A DNA stretch of 64,000 nucleotides from Mucilaginibacter tolerans (GCF_030519375.1 NZ_JAUMKB010000005.1:62001-126000), one strand, 5' to 3'; shown: positions 7,122 to 16,698, numbered from the stretch's first letter. The notes: generated from the sequence alone by a model not told the origin. Numbers and translations: made by a program.

Positions 7122-8384
7122 CTATTGCCAGGTATCTGAATCATAATCAAAAGGCAATAATTCAGCTACTCTGTTTTGCGCCCAGGCCCCGCTAAGGGCG
7201 ATCCCGTCTACATTGGCAATTGTCCCGTTCTTATCAAAAAATGCATAGGGCTGCTTAAATTGTATAATGGTTATCTCCTTATTATATCGATCGTTCAAAT
7301 GATATGTCAATCCTTTCTTGGGGAAATTATGCTCTTTATTATAAGTAACATGCAGATTGTCCATATCGCAACCTAGTGCATATAAATCTTCCTGGTCGGT
7401 TGGTTTGACAATCTCATCCTTGTCCAAAGGATAATCCATTAATGTTTCAAGTATTTTCTTCAATTCCCGCTTTTTTTTCCAAACCCTTATTGAATCGCTA
7501 TATTTTTTGCCGTTTACAGTTTTTAACTTCTCAAACGATAGAATTTTCGAATCTATAATGCTATCCGCAGGCCTTTCAGGGTTCTGGTATATTGCCCATT
7601 GCAATACTCTGAAACCTTCCTCTTCTAATCGATTATTTATCAATGATCGTAAAAAATGTATTTCAGATCCTTCAAAAACTTCTTGCCTATTCTTTCTCCA
7701 GCGTTTTTCTTGTGATGGGTTGCCCTTGATCTCCTCAAACAGGACCGATCCATCATAATGCAAGTCATTATTGAGTGCTGGGTTCGTACAAAAACTAAAA
7801 TTGTTAACAAGATATTTTAATCTGTATCCCAAAGCATTGTTTTCGATTTTCAGGAAATCGTAAGAAGATGCCGTAAGAAGGGATTTATTTTTATCGTAAT
7901 CAAAATCCAATACTTCAGGATTTAAAAGCACACATCTGGATGCCTGATCAGAGGTTCCTATAAACTGTTCTTTAAACCACTTCAAATATTGTTCCCTATC
8001 GACGTTAGAGTTAGCATGAATACTTACCTCTTTTAACGTTTTGATATCGGGTGTTAATTCAATATCATTTAGGTCGACTGTATGATCATTGGCGATAATG
8101 TTTTCATTATACATTTTGAACCCTACAACAGACACGATAATTTGATACTTTCCTGATTTAATGCCTTTAAGAATAAAATTGCCATCGGCAGAGGATTCAT
8201 TTCCGATAGTAGTATTACTTAAAAATATACTTGCATTAGCGATAGGCTTTTTATCAACCCGATTAATTATACGACCCAAAATTGTTGTTTGAGCGAGTAA
8301 GGATAAATGGCAAAAGAAGAGACAAACGCAAATAATGAATAATCTCACCCAGACTATTCTAATGCATTCAGGTTTTATCGTCAT
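7122..8384 (-). CDS. Secreted carboxypeptidase-regulatory-like domain protein
   Basis: A 420-residue protein with a signal peptide (hydrophobic 12-29, likely cleavage after LLAQ). A CarboxypepD_reg-like beta-sandwich covers about residues 33-118 (ILGRIINRVDKKPIANASIFLSN, broken here by the usual turn, then SADGNFILKGIKSGKYQIIVS). Such domains sit at the N-terminus of many Bacteroidota outer-surface proteins. The remaining 300 residues are soluble and unrecognised; no TonB plug or barrel follows, so it is not a SusC-type transporter. Probably periplasmic or surface-attached. Confidence 0.75.
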   Translation of the reverse strand: MTIKPECIRIVWVRLFIICVCLFFCHLSLLAQTTILGRIINRVDKKPIANASIFLSNTTIGNESSADGNFILKGIKSGKYQIIVSVVGFKMYNENIIANDHTVDLNDIELTPDIKTLKEVSIHANSNVDREQYLKWFKEQFIGTSDQASRCVLLNPEVLDFDYDKNKSLLTASSYDFLKIENNALGYRLKYLVNNFSFCTNPALNNDLHYDGSVLFEEIKGNPSQEKRWRKNRQEVFEGSEIHFLRSLINNRLEEEGFRVLQWAIYQNPERPADSIIDSKILSFEKLKTVNGKKYSDSIRVWKKKRELKKILETLMDYPLDKDEIVKPTDQEDLYALGCDMDNLHVTYNKEHNFPKKGLTYHLNDRYNKEITIIQFKQPYAFFDKNGTIANVDGIALSGAWAQNRVAELLPFDYDSDTWQ

Positions 8385-8432
8385 ATGAAGGTTTACAGGT
8401 ATTAGGGGTATAGCTAAATTAGGAAATTGAAT

Positions 8433-8951
8433 CTAATTCTTTAATATTCCCGTTGTCACCAATAACTGCCCTGTATGCCGCATCATGTGTTCGGCAGCAT
8501 GAAATAACAAACCCTGCACAGTTGATGGTATTTGTGCCCGACCCACTCCCCTAACTTCCGTCAAAGTCGCTTCCTCAGTATTGCTTAATTGTTGAATAGC
8601 TTTGTCTACCTGTTTATTCAACGCTTCCAACAGATCGTGAACGCTTCCATCGCGTTCGGGTTCGTTACCTTCGTTGGAGAGGAAAGTGAATTGCCGCTCG
8701 TTCAATCCTTCACCTCTTGCATAGGTAAAAAGGCGGTCGAGGATACCGGTAATATGCTGTAAATGGAACCCGGGCGATGCCATCCCGCCGGCCTTTACCC
8801 AAAGAAATATTTCGGGAAAATCAGCCATATACCGGTTCACTTCGTCCCTGGCTTGCAATATGGTGTGCGCTACAGGCTGCAGCAAAGGCGGTATACCGGG
8901 CACTGGGCCACGCAGCCAAACCTCTCTTTTATTATTATCGCTTTCGGCCAT
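8433..8951 (-). CDS. DinB-family protein
   Basis: Four-helix-bundle protein of the DinB/YfiT superfamily, 172 residues from the ATG at 8951. An upstream in-frame Met adds six residues (MFVINF) and seems less likely. Candidate metal ligands are in FHLQHITGIL and HAAEHMMRHTGQL, the His pattern typical of the family. Members act as thiol-dependent transferases or have no known role; the function here is unknown. It is a monocistronic-looking gene upstream of, and on the same strand as, the secreted protein at 7122. Confidence 0.8.
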   Translation of the reverse strand: MAESDNNKREVWLRGPVPGIPPLLQPVAHTILQARDEVNRYMADFPEIFLWVKAGGMASPGFHLQHITGILDRLFTYARGEGLNERQFTFLSNEGNEPERDGSVHDLLEALNKQVDKAIQQLSNTEEATLTEVRGVGRAQIPSTVQGLLFHAAEHMMRHTGQLLVTTGILKN

Positions 8952-9122
8952 AAAATTTATTACAAACAAAACTTAATTATTAATTGCATTATAAATGATT
9001 TATAATGTTCAACTTTGCGATCGTAAAACAGACTTTAACGTCTGCTCAAATTTATAGTAAAATAAGTATATTAGTTTGGTATAGTCATTGATTAACCTAT
9101 ACTTTATAACTGAAATTTTTAT

Positions 9123-10673
9123 ATGACAATATCCACAGGTACTAAAACAAACGCCTGTTTTGCTTTAGTATTAATACTTTTCTGCCTAACCACCTTCATC
9201 CAGAGCTGTAAGAAAAAACGCTCTGAAATGGCTTCCATCCTCTATAAAAAGACACATAATGCTGTCTTTAAAGATGTTGATCCGGACGAATTTGCGGCCT
9301 ATTTTAAAAGAGAGCTTAAAAGAGAACGAGATGGTATGACCAATCCCGATTGGGTTTCGGATCACTATGCGCAAAACGACTACGAACCTGATTTTGTATT
9401 ATATCAGCTTTGGGATGGCGGATTGGATGCGATGGTTTCCAAATTCAGAAAAGCTAATGAGCATGGCCTCGATCCGAAATTGTTCAAGCCCGACCAGATC
9501 ACCGCATTGATGGATAAATTTTATAGTAAAAGTGCCATCAAAACCCCGCATGACGCCTACAAGTACATTTCTCAGCTTGAAATATTAGCTGCCAATTCCC
9601 TGATCGATTACTCCAACGATTTGCAATTTGGTGTTATCAGTCCAAAGAAGCTCTATTCCCGTTACTTTATAAAAACACAACGTCCGGATAGTGCGTCGAT
9701 CAACAGGGTATTCACTGTAGAGAATATACCTGCCTACCTGGATAGCATCCAACCAAAAGACCCTCAATATATAGCCCTGCAAAAAGCTTATTTAGAGGGA
9801 TACGAAGCGCCAAAAATGTCAAAAGAAGAAACAAGGCGTATCTTATTGGTAAATATGGAACGTTTACGCTGGAAAAATAAACCAACAGATAACGAATATG
9901 TATATGTAAACATTCCTGATTTTCACCTGGACGTGATCGACAGCGGCAAATCCATATTGAATATGAAGGTGTGCGTTGGGGAAGGTCGCAACAAGAAATA
10001 TTTGAACAGCCTTGAAAACTATAATGATACCTGCAGAGTAGATAACCCGTATGCACACGAAACTCCTCTACTTAGCAGTACGATACATAGCGTTCAGGTA
10101 AATCCGATTTGGAATATTCCCAGGAGCATAGCAACAAAAGAGATCATCATAGAAGCTGCTAAAGATCCTTATTACCTGTCGAATAAAAACATTAATGTTT
10201 ATCTGAATGATAAACTAATAAAAGACCCGGAAACAATAGACTGGTCAAAAGTAACCAAAGAAAATAACGACTATGAGTTTAAGCAACAACCCGGTGCTGA
10301 TAACTCTTTAGGGAAAATCAAATTCCTGTTCGAAAACAGAAGTAACGTTTATCTGCATGATACTCCGGCAAAAGATGCCTTCAGGTATTCAATGCGTGCG
10401 GTGAGCCATGGTTGTGTCCGGTTGGAAAAACCGCTCGATCTGGCACATACACTCTTCCGCGACACGGTGAAATATAACCGGATTGTAAAGGATATGAATG
10501 ACGACGACAGCACCTCGCAGGACATTGCACTACGGCCACGAATACCGGTTTACATTACCTATGTCACTTGCTGGTCTGACCCTAACGGGCAGTTACAGTT
10601 CAGGGGTGATGTGTATGGGCTGGACATTGTACTGTACGATCACCTCAAAAAATACCTTCCGGCTGAGTATTGA
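9123..10673 (+). CDS. L,D-transpeptidase (YcbB/LdtD-like), probable lipoprotein
   Basis: Peptidoglycan-crosslinking enzyme, 516 residues. The N-terminus has a hydrophobic segment ending in FIQSC, a plausible lipobox with Cys29, followed by KKKR. Residues about 60-250 form a scaffold domain of the YcbB type. The catalytic YkuD domain lies at about 250-430, with VQVNPIWNIP, YLHDTPAKDAF and the active-site SHGCVRLEKP (nucleophile Cys). It would form 3-3 crosslinks in the periplasm. Convergent with a second, unrelated-subtype L,D-transpeptidase whose stop lies two bases away. Confidence 0.9.
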   Translation: MTISTGTKTNACFALVLILFCLTTFIQSCKKKRSEMASILYKKTHNAVFKDVDPDEFAAYFKRELKRERDGMTNPDWVSDHYAQNDYEPDFVLYQLWDGGLDAMVSKFRKANEHGLDPKLFKPDQITALMDKFYSKSAIKTPHDAYKYISQLEILAANSLIDYSNDLQFGVISPKKLYSRYFIKTQRPDSASINRVFTVENIPAYLDSIQPKDPQYIALQKAYLEGYEAPKMSKEETRRILLVNMERLRWKNKPTDNEYVYVNIPDFHLDVIDSGKSILNMKVCVGEGRNKKYLNSLENYNDTCRVDNPYAHETPLLSSTIHSVQVNPIWNIPRSIATKEIIIEAAKDPYYLSNKNINVYLNDKLIKDPETIDWSKVTKENNDYEFKQQPGADNSLGKIKFLFENRSNVYLHDTPAKDAFRYSMRAVSHGCVRLEKPLDLAHTLFRDTVKYNRIVKDMNDDDSTSQDIALRPRIPVYITYVTCWSDPNGQLQFRGDVYGLDIVLYDHLKKYLPAEY

Positions 10674-10675
10674 AA

Positions 10676-11473
10676 TTAAAGGCTTGCTGTTTCAGATATG
10701 CTGCCTGGGTAAACATAGTTAGCGGCCACATCTGTATCGAGATATCTTGAATTATAGCTTCTGTCGTTACCGTTGATAAATAATACAGAGCCGCCTTTAA
10801 TGATATTGATCACCTTCTTAGCAACTTTTGGCGATACAGCCGGGCAGCCTTCGCTGCGTCCAAGGCGACCTAATTGGTTGATCGATCCCTGTGAAACATA
10901 GGGCGCTGCATGTACCACTATTGAACGTGCACGGGCGTTGTCATTAAAACCTGCGTCCATACCGTTCAAACGTAACGAACGGCCATGTTTGCCATTATAG
11001 ATGCCTTCTGTTACATAAAAGCCAAGGCTGCTTGCGTGAGAATCGCTTGCATTTGAGAAATAGCTTGGTAAATCATCACCGCTGCCATTTCCATGTGCCA
11101 CCCAGGTGTTAAGGATCAATTCTTTATTAATCACGTCAACAATCCACATGCGTTTGGTACGACTTGATTTAGCCAAATCCACAATGGTAATAATTGAGCT
11201 ATACGGAGGCACCTTATTAGCAGCCTTCAGATTAAAATATCCGGTTACGGCTTTTTGGAAAACGACAAGGTCTAGTCCCGTTTCACCTAACTGGGCATTA
11301 TTATAAATATCCTCAAGATATTGAGTAAAATGTTCCTTTGCAGGGAAAGCTTTTACAGCTTTTGTTGTAGCTTTTTTTGATTTTTTCTTTGTATCAGGTT
11401 TCCAGCTGATACTAATAATAGCAATAGTGAAGATCAGTAGTGCACACAATACTCCCCAGAAGCGTCTCTTCAT
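10676..11473 (-). CDS. Murein L,D-transpeptidase catalytic domain protein (YkuD_2 type)
   Basis: 265 residues with an N-terminal signal or anchor (LLIFTIAIISIS) and a Lys-rich linker. A catalytic region of the YkuD_2 kind follows: WVAHGNGSG, SSLGFYVTEG, RARSIVVHAAPY and LGRSEGCPAVS with the putative nucleophile Cys. It probably modifies or hydrolyses peptidoglycan crosslinks or attaches proteins. Tail to tail with the larger YcbB-like transpeptidase, sharing almost no spacer. The 237 bp upstream to the next gene are AT-rich (about 75-80 percent) and hold its promoter; I see no other gene there. Confidence 0.87.
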   Translation of the reverse strand: MKRRFWGVLCALLIFTIAIISISWKPDTKKKSKKATTKAVKAFPAKEHFTQYLEDIYNNAQLGETGLDLVVFQKAVTGYFNLKAANKVPPYSSIITIVDLAKSSRTKRMWIVDVINKELILNTWVAHGNGSGDDLPSYFSNASDSHASSLGFYVTEGIYNGKHGRSLRLNGMDAGFNDNARARSIVVHAAPYVSQGSINQLGRLGRSEGCPAVSPKVAKKVINIIKGGSVLFINGNDRSYNSRYLDTDVAANYVYPGSISETASL

Positions 11474-11710
11474 ACTCCGTTAATTTGTTTTTACGTTTAA
11501 TCAATAAAAATTTCAACTGACTAAGGCTAAATTAATTAGGTTATATTGCTGTGAATTACAAATGTATAAACTAAATTATCTAAAGTTACTAACGAAATTA
11601 GATCTAATTTATTTTATACTAATAATTAAATAAATTACAACAAGATTAAAAACCAAAGCCAATCAATTAATTTCTTATACGTTAAAAACTTAAGCGGGGT
11701 TAGGGTTAAA

Positions 11711-12289
11711 TTAGCGTACCCAGGTAATTTTTTCTTCAAGTGGAATAGTGCGGCTGCCTTCGGGACTGGTATCAGCATAACCCAGATATAAAACACTAAT
11801 CACGTGATCATCTTCGGTAAGCTTCAGAAACTCTTTCATTGGTGGGCGCAGGGCCATGCCTCCAGTGCTCCAGAATGATGCTATACCAAGCGCTGTTGCC
11901 CCCAGCAGAATATTTTGTACCGCGCAAGAAACAGCTTCCACCTCTTCTATAACAGGTATTTTAGGCAAATTGCCGCGCTTCATAACAGCCAATATCACGT
12001 GCGAGGCTTTATCGCCCTGATCATGCAGTTTGTTATAAACGGCCTGGTCAAAATTTTCGGGCATAGTGCTGCATTTATATAATTCAGCATGTTGGTGCGA
12101 AAAGTCAGCAGCCGTAGCGTAGACGACAAAGCGCCAGGGCTCGGTAAAACCATGTGTAGGTGCCCAGTCGGCAAGTTCCAGAAGGGATTCGATCTGGTAG
12201 TCCGGTATTTTTTTACCGTTCATGGCCACAGGCTTGGTGCTGCGGCGTTTTTTAATAATAGTTGATATGGTAGAAAAAGCGATATCCAT
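11711..12289 (-). CDS. Nitroreductase-family protein
   Basis: FMN-dependent oxidoreductase fold, 192 residues. The start is typical: IIKKRRSTKPVAMN with the phosphate-binding RRS, then ADWAPTHGFTEPWRFVV, which contacts flavin. The C-terminal GYADTSPEG matches the usual family end. It may reduce nitro compounds, quinones or an enone metabolite; the substrate is unknown. A terminator for the upstream same-strand gene lies just before its start, so it is likely transcribed separately. Confidence 0.88.
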   Translation of the reverse strand: MDIAFSTISTIIKKRRSTKPVAMNGKKIPDYQIESLLELADWAPTHGFTEPWRFVVYATAADFSHQHAELYKCSTMPENFDQAVYNKLHDQGDKASHVILAVMKRGNLPKIPVIEEVEAVSCAVQNILLGATALGIASFWSTGGMALRPPMKEFLKLTEDDHVISVLYLGYADTSPEGSRTIPLEEKITWVR

Positions 12290-12293
12290 AAAT

Positions 12294-12322
12294 AAAAAAT
12301 AATGCCCGCAAAAATACGGGCA
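12294..12322 (-). terminator. Intrinsic terminator of the E1 gene
   Basis: On the minus strand TGCCCG, an 8-base loop and CGGGCA form a 6-bp hairpin (12303-12322), followed by a T-rich tail (TTATTTTTTATTT). It sits between the stop of the 2-oxoacid dehydrogenase gene and the start of the nitroreductase gene. Confidence 0.7.
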
Positions 12323-12356
12323 CTTTATTCAGAATAAGATTAACTGAATGTAATAA

Positions 12357-14789
12357 TTAATACAATTTTGGATACTTGCCTGGATTGGCTTCGTTCATCA
12401 TATTGTACACAATCTCAACTACATCATCCATTGAAGGTTTGCTGAAATAGTCGCCGTCGGTTCCATATGGTGGGCGATGCTCTCTCGCCGGCAGAGTTTT
12501 AGGCTGTGAATCCAGGTGATAGTAGCCATTTTGTGACTCCAATATCTTTTGCAAAATGTAGGCTGAACCACCTCCCGGCATATCTTCATCGACAACCAGC
12601 AACTTGTTGGTTTTCTTTAACGAGCTGCCACAAACATTCTCTGTATCAAAAGGATATAATGTTTGCGGATCAATCACTTCGATATGGATGCCCATCTTTT
12701 CCAGTTCTTCGGCTGCTTCCATGACAATTCGCAATGTTGAGCCATAGGAAACGACGGTCATATCGGCACCCTCTCTCAACACTTCAGCCTTACCTAATGG
12801 AACAGTAAACTCTCCTACATTGGATGGCAGACGTTCTTTCAAACGGTATCCATTCAAACATTCTATCACCAACGCGGGTTCATCACCCCGCAGTAGTGTA
12901 TTATACATTCCCGCAGCCTGCGTCATATCGCGCGGCACGCAGATATGCAGGCCACGCATGGCGTTCAGAATCAAACCCAGCGGAGATCCCGAATGCCAAA
13001 TTCCTTCCAAACGATGCCCACGGGTGCGAACGATCACCGGCGCTTTTTGCCCCCCGCGTGTGCGGTAGCTTAAAGAAGCCAGGTCATCGCTCAAAACAGT
13101 AGTCGCATAGATCAGGTAATCGAGGTATTGTATCTCGGCTATTGGCTTTAAGCCGCGCATAGCCAAACCCATACCCTGCCCAATAATAGTTGCTTCACGA
13201 ATACCTGTATCTGAAATACGCAAATCAGAATATTTGCTCTGCAATCCGGCAAATCCCTGGTTCACGTCGCCAATAGCACCAACATCTTCGCCGAAAGCTA
13301 CGATAGATTTATCGCGCTCAAAGTTGCTATCGAAGCAGGCATTCAATATTTCCCGACCGTCTAATAGTTTTGAGTCACTACCATATATTGGGTTGATAAC
13401 AGGTACATTTAATGGCGATGCAGCGGTCTCAGTAAACAGTTTTGAGCTAAAACGTTCATCATTTTTCACGCGTTCATCGTTCAGCCAATTGATTAGATTT
13501 TGCCTGCTGCTTAGTTTTTCATTTACAGTGATGCGCAAAGTTTTCCGCCCGGCCGAAATAGCATCTTTACGACCCGGATCGACAGTCGCTTTTAATTCAG
13601 TAACAACGGCCCTGAGTTTTTCTGCATTTTCACTTTCAGACGCTATCTGTTCAATCAGCGTCGAAACTTGCCCAATTTCCTCATTAATCTCGGCAGCCAG
13701 TTCGTTCCAGACTTCCCGTTGAATTTCGCGCACATATTTTTTTGCAGTGGCTTCCAGCTCGTCCATTTCTTCTTCGGTCGCAATAGCTGATTCGATCATC
13801 CATTTACGCATTTGCAACAGACAATCGTGTTCATTTTCCCAGGCCAGCCGTTCTTTTGATTTATAACGCTCATGCGAACCAGAGGTAGAATGCCCCTGCG
13901 GCTGGGTCATTTCGGTTACATGGATCAGCACGGGAACGTGCTCGCGGCGACAGACATCAATGGCGCGTTCGTACGTTTCGCACAAAGCCACATAATCCCA
14001 TCCGCGCACCTTGAATATTTCATAACCGTTGGTACCCTGTTCGCGCTGGAACCCTTTTAGTATCTCTGATATATCTTCTTTAGTAGTTTGCAGTTTCGCC
14101 GGAACAGAAATAGCATAAGCGTCATCCCAGATAGAGATAGCCATAGGGACCTGCAATACTCCGGCAGCATTAAATGTTTCAAAAAATAAGCCTTCAGAGG
14201 TAGAGCCATTACCGATGGTGCCAAAAGCAACTTCATTGCCATTAACAGAAAACTGCTTTAAATACTCCAGCTCCTGATTTTGCCGGTATAATTTGGATGC
14301 ATAAGCCAAGCCCAGCAACCGGGGCATGTGACCTCCGGTTGTAGAAATATCAGCGGCACAATTCAACGTCTCTGCCTGATTGGCCCATGTACCATCAGCA
14401 TTTACAAAACGTGTTGCAAAGTGACAGTTCATTTGTCGCCCAGCCGATGCCGGATCTTTTTCGATATCCGGGGTCGCATATAACTGTGCGAAAAATTCCC
14501 TTAGGTTACTTATGCCCGTAGCGAACATAAAAGTTTGGTCACGGTAATATCCCGCACGCCAGTCGCCCGCCCGAAATGCCTTTGCCATAGCCAGTTGCGC
14601 CACTTCCTTACCATCACCAAAAATTCCAAACTTGGCCTTTCCAGTCAACACCTCCCGCCTGCCAATCAAACTGGCCTGCCGGCTTTCGAAACCAATCCGA
14701 TAGTCATTGATCACTATCTTTTGGAAATCATCAAAACTGAGTTCAGCCGCACTGAATTTACTTGAAGCACCCATTACAGTTTCGGGCAT
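12357..14789 (-). CDS. 2-oxoacid dehydrogenase E1 component, alpha-beta fusion
   Basis: Thiamine diphosphate-dependent decarboxylase, with alpha and beta E1 subunits fused in 810 residues. The N-terminal half shows the alpha-type TPP motif GTIGNGSTSEGLFFETFNAA, with Asn where GDG is usual. The C-terminal half is a transketolase-like pyrimidine-binding and C-terminal domain (FGEDVGAIGDVNQG, PIAEIQYLDYL, VVDEDMPGGGSAY). In Bacteroidota such fusions feed branched-chain or pyruvate-type 2-oxoacids to lipoyl E2; the substrate is uncertain. A TTG start 24 bp upstream was rejected because the -7 box (14811-14818) overlaps it; the ATG at 14789 fits a TSS near 14804. Confidence 0.88.
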   Translation of the reverse strand: MPETVMGASSKFSAAELSFDDFQKIVINDYRIGFESRQASLIGRREVLTGKAKFGIFGDGKEVAQLAMAKAFRAGDWRAGYYRDQTFMFATGISNLREFFAQLYATPDIEKDPASAGRQMNCHFATRFVNADGTWANQAETLNCAADISTTGGHMPRLLGLAYASKLYRQNQELEYLKQFSVNGNEVAFGTIGNGSTSEGLFFETFNAAGVLQVPMAISIWDDAYAISVPAKLQTTKEDISEILKGFQREQGTNGYEIFKVRGWDYVALCETYERAIDVCRREHVPVLIHVTEMTQPQGHSTSGSHERYKSKERLAWENEHDCLLQMRKWMIESAIATEEEMDELEATAKKYVREIQREVWNELAAEINEEIGQVSTLIEQIASESENAEKLRAVVTELKATVDPGRKDAISAGRKTLRITVNEKLSSRQNLINWLNDERVKNDERFSSKLFTETAASPLNVPVINPIYGSDSKLLDGREILNACFDSNFERDKSIVAFGEDVGAIGDVNQGFAGLQSKYSDLRISDTGIREATIIGQGMGLAMRGLKPIAEIQYLDYLIYATTVLSDDLASLSYRTRGGQKAPVIVRTRGHRLEGIWHSGSPLGLILNAMRGLHICVPRDMTQAAGMYNTLLRGDEPALVIECLNGYRLKERLPSNVGEFTVPLGKAEVLREGADMTVVSYGSTLRIVMEAAEELEKMGIHIEVIDPQTLYPFDTENVCGSSLKKTNKLLVVDEDMPGGGSAYILQKILESQNGYYHLDSQPKTLPAREHRPPYGTDGDYFSKPSMDDVVEIVYNMMNEANPGKYPKLY

Positions 14790-14810
14790 AATAATATTTT
14801 GTTTGGTGGA

Positions 14811-14818
14811 CAAAAGTA
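14811..14818 (-). promoter_or_regulatory. -7 element of the E1 gene
   Basis: Minus-strand TACTTTTG is a perfect TAnnTTTG box, 22 bases before the ATG at 14789. No convincing TTTG was found at -33. Confidence 0.5.
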
Positions 14819-14877
14819 TAAAATTCTATTTTGTATTCGTCATATGTAACACACAAAACATGTTGTACGTTTAATAG

Positions 14878-14908
14878 TTTTTAATTTACGTTAAACCTTT
14901 TATCTTTG
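14878..14908 (+). promoter_or_regulatory. Promoter of the DUF1573 gene
   Basis: TTTT at 14878-14881, 19 bases, then a perfect TATCTTTG at 14901-14908. The expected transcription start near 14915 leaves a short 5' leader before the ATG at 14927. Confidence 0.65.
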
Positions 14909-14926
14909 TATTAATCAAAACGAAAT

Positions 14927-15331
14927 ATGAAACAAATATTGTTAGTTTTTGCGGTTATTTTAGGCTTCGCCTTCACCGCTTCGGCGCAAGATAGCGAAAA
15001 AGCCGAATTTAAGTTTAATGAGGAAAAGCACGATTTCGGAAAAATTCCGCAAGGCATTCCTGTTACTACTGTCTTTGAATTTACCAATATCGGCAAAGAG
15101 CCTTTGATTCTAACAGATGTGAAACCTACATGTGGCTGCACCATTGCAGATTACACTAAAACCCCGGTAAAAAGCGGAGAAAAAGGTCTCATCAAGATCA
15201 CTTATAATGCACAGGCTGTAATGCCATTTAATAAAACTATTGTGGTTACTTCAAACGCTAAAACCCCTACTAAATACTTAAATATAGTAGGCGAAGTTGT
15301 CGCCAAGGCCCCGCCAAGCAGTAGTAAGTAA
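14927..15331 (+). CDS. Secreted DUF1573-domain protein
   Basis: 134 residues. A clear signal peptide (LLVFAVILGFAFTASAQ) is followed by an immunoglobulin-like DUF1573 domain with its hallmarks HDFGKIPQG, FEFTNIGKEPLIL and the CGCT segment. DUF1573 proteins are abundant in Bacteroidota envelopes and may help organise surface or motility assemblies; no specific role can be given. It has its own promoter and a strong terminator, so it is monocistronic. Confidence 0.9.
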   Translation: MKQILLVFAVILGFAFTASAQDSEKAEFKFNEEKHDFGKIPQGIPVTTVFEFTNIGKEPLILTDVKPTCGCTIADYTKTPVKSGEKGLIKITYNAQAVMPFNKTIVVTSNAKTPTKYLNIVGEVVAKAPPSSSK

Positions 15332-15352
15332 AGAGATTTGCAGAGCATAATT

Positions 15353-15393
15353 GAAAGCCTTCTGATATCTCAGGAGGCTTTCTTGTTTTTTTG
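15353..15393 (+). terminator. Strong intrinsic terminator after DUF1573 gene
   Basis: GAAAGCCTTCTGA (15353-15365) pairs with 15370-15382 through 13 bp including one G-U pair, with loop TATC. TTGTTTTTTTG follows. Confidence 0.9.
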
Positions 15394-15456
15394 TCATTTT
15401 TACTACAACAAAAAAAGACCCCAATTTTTAATTGAATTCCTAATATTTTCTTTTGC

Positions 15457-15464
15457 TAATTTTG
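15457..15464 (+). promoter_or_regulatory. -7 element of the aminotransferase gene
   Basis: TAATTTTG is a perfect TAnnTTTG box ending four bases before the ATG at 15469. This again implies a leaderless or near-leaderless transcript. The -33 region has only TTG at 15432-15434, with wide spacing. Confidence 0.5.
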
Positions 15465-15468
15465 CACC

Positions 15469-16698
15469 ATGCCAAAAATATCAGAAAAGGGACAGCTGAT
15501 GCCGGCTTCTCCCATACGTAAACTTACCCCCTTTGCCGATAAAGCTAAGCTGGAAGGTAAGAAAGTTTATCACCTCAATATCGGTCAGCCGGATATTGAA
15601 ACGCCTGAAGGAATGCTGAAGGCCATTAAGAACATCGACTTTAAAGTTTGGGCGTATACGGCCTCTGAAGGTACTTTATCCTACCGCAAGAAGCTGACAG
15701 AATACTATAATAAACTGGGGTATAACATCGCCCCTGATAATATATTGGTTACAACCGGTGGCTCGGAAGCAATTATCATTGCGATGATGGCCTGCATGGA
15801 TCCTGATGATGAAGTGATTATTCCGGAACCATTTTATGCCAACTACAATGGCTTTGCCTGCCAGAGCGGCGTTGTGGTAAGACCGATTTTATCCTACATC
15901 GATAATGGCTTTGCGCTTCCCCCTATCAGCGAATTTGAGAAGTTAATTACTGAAAAAACAAAAGCCATCTTCATTTGCAGCCCCAACAACCCTACAGGCT
16001 ACCTTTATTCAAAAGAGGAAATGGAGGCATTAAAGGAATTGGTACTGAAGCATGACCTGTACCTGTTTGCAGACGAGGCTTATCGCGAGTTTTGCTATGA
16101 CGGACGAGAATTCCTTTCGCCAATACACTTGAGCGGACTGGATGAGAATGTAATTATACTGGACACCGTGAGCAAACGCTATAGCGCATGCGGCGCGCGC
16201 TTAGGCTGTATCATTACAAAAAACAAGGAAGTTTGGAATACAGGGCTAAAATTTGCACAGGCCCGTTTAAGTCCAGGTATGGTGGAGCAGATTGCAGGTG
16301 AAGCTGCCATAGATACTCCTGGCAGCTATTTTGAGGCGGTTAATAAAGAATACAGCCATCGCCGTGATACACTGGTAAATGCACTGAACCATATGGAAGG
16401 CGTTTACTGCCCTAATCCGGGTGGTGCATTTTATGTGGTGGCACGTTTGCCTATTGATAATGCCGACAAATTTTGTCAATGGATGCTGGAGGCGTTCAGC
16501 TATGAAAACCAGACCGTGATGATGGCCCCTGCAACCGGATTTTACAGTACTCCCGGTGCAGGTCTTAACGAAGTACGACTGGCTTATGTACTGAACAATA
16601 ACGATATTGAAAAAGCCATGATCTGCCTGGAAGAAGGCTTAAAAGCCTATCCGGGAAGGACAGTTGATAGCTCGCAGCTGGCAGTTAGCAGTAAATAA
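15469..16698 (+). CDS. Class I/II pyridoxal-phosphate aminotransferase
   Basis: 409-residue fold-type I aminotransferase related to aspartate aminotransferase. It shows the substrate-domain start MPASPIRKLTPFADKAK, SGGSEAI-type cofactor contacts (TTGGSEAIIIAMMAC), NPTGYLYSKEEM and the Schiff-base lysine in TVSKRYSACGARLG. It probably makes aspartate or an aromatic or branched amino acid; specificity is not readable. The normal C-terminus appears to end near GLKAYPGR. The last dozen residues (TVDSSQLAVSSK) are encoded by repeat DNA that continues past the stop, so the gene seems to have gained a tail from an intergenic repeat. Confidence 0.9.
   Translation: MPKISEKGQLMPASPIRKLTPFADKAKLEGKKVYHLNIGQPDIETPEGMLKAIKNIDFKVWAYTASEGTLSYRKKLTEYYNKLGYNIAPDNILVTTGGSEAIIIAMMACMDPDDEVIIPEPFYANYNGFACQSGVVVRPILSYIDNGFALPPISEFEKLITEKTKAIFICSPNNPTGYLYSKEEMEALKELVLKHDLYLFADEAYREFCYDGREFLSPIHLSGLDENVIILDTVSKRYSACGARLGCIITKNKEVWNTGLKFAQARLSPGMVEQIAGEAAIDTPGSYFEAVNKEYSHRRDTLVNALNHMEGVYCPNPGGAFYVVARLPIDNADKFCQWMLEAFSYENQTVMMAPATGFYSTPGAGLNEVRLAYVLNNNDIEKAMICLEEGLKAYPGRTVDSSQLAVSSK

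Noticed and set aside
13234..13722. 162-codon plus-strand frame inside the E1 gene
   Set aside because: Ser/Phe-rich shadow of a conserved gene, no domain.
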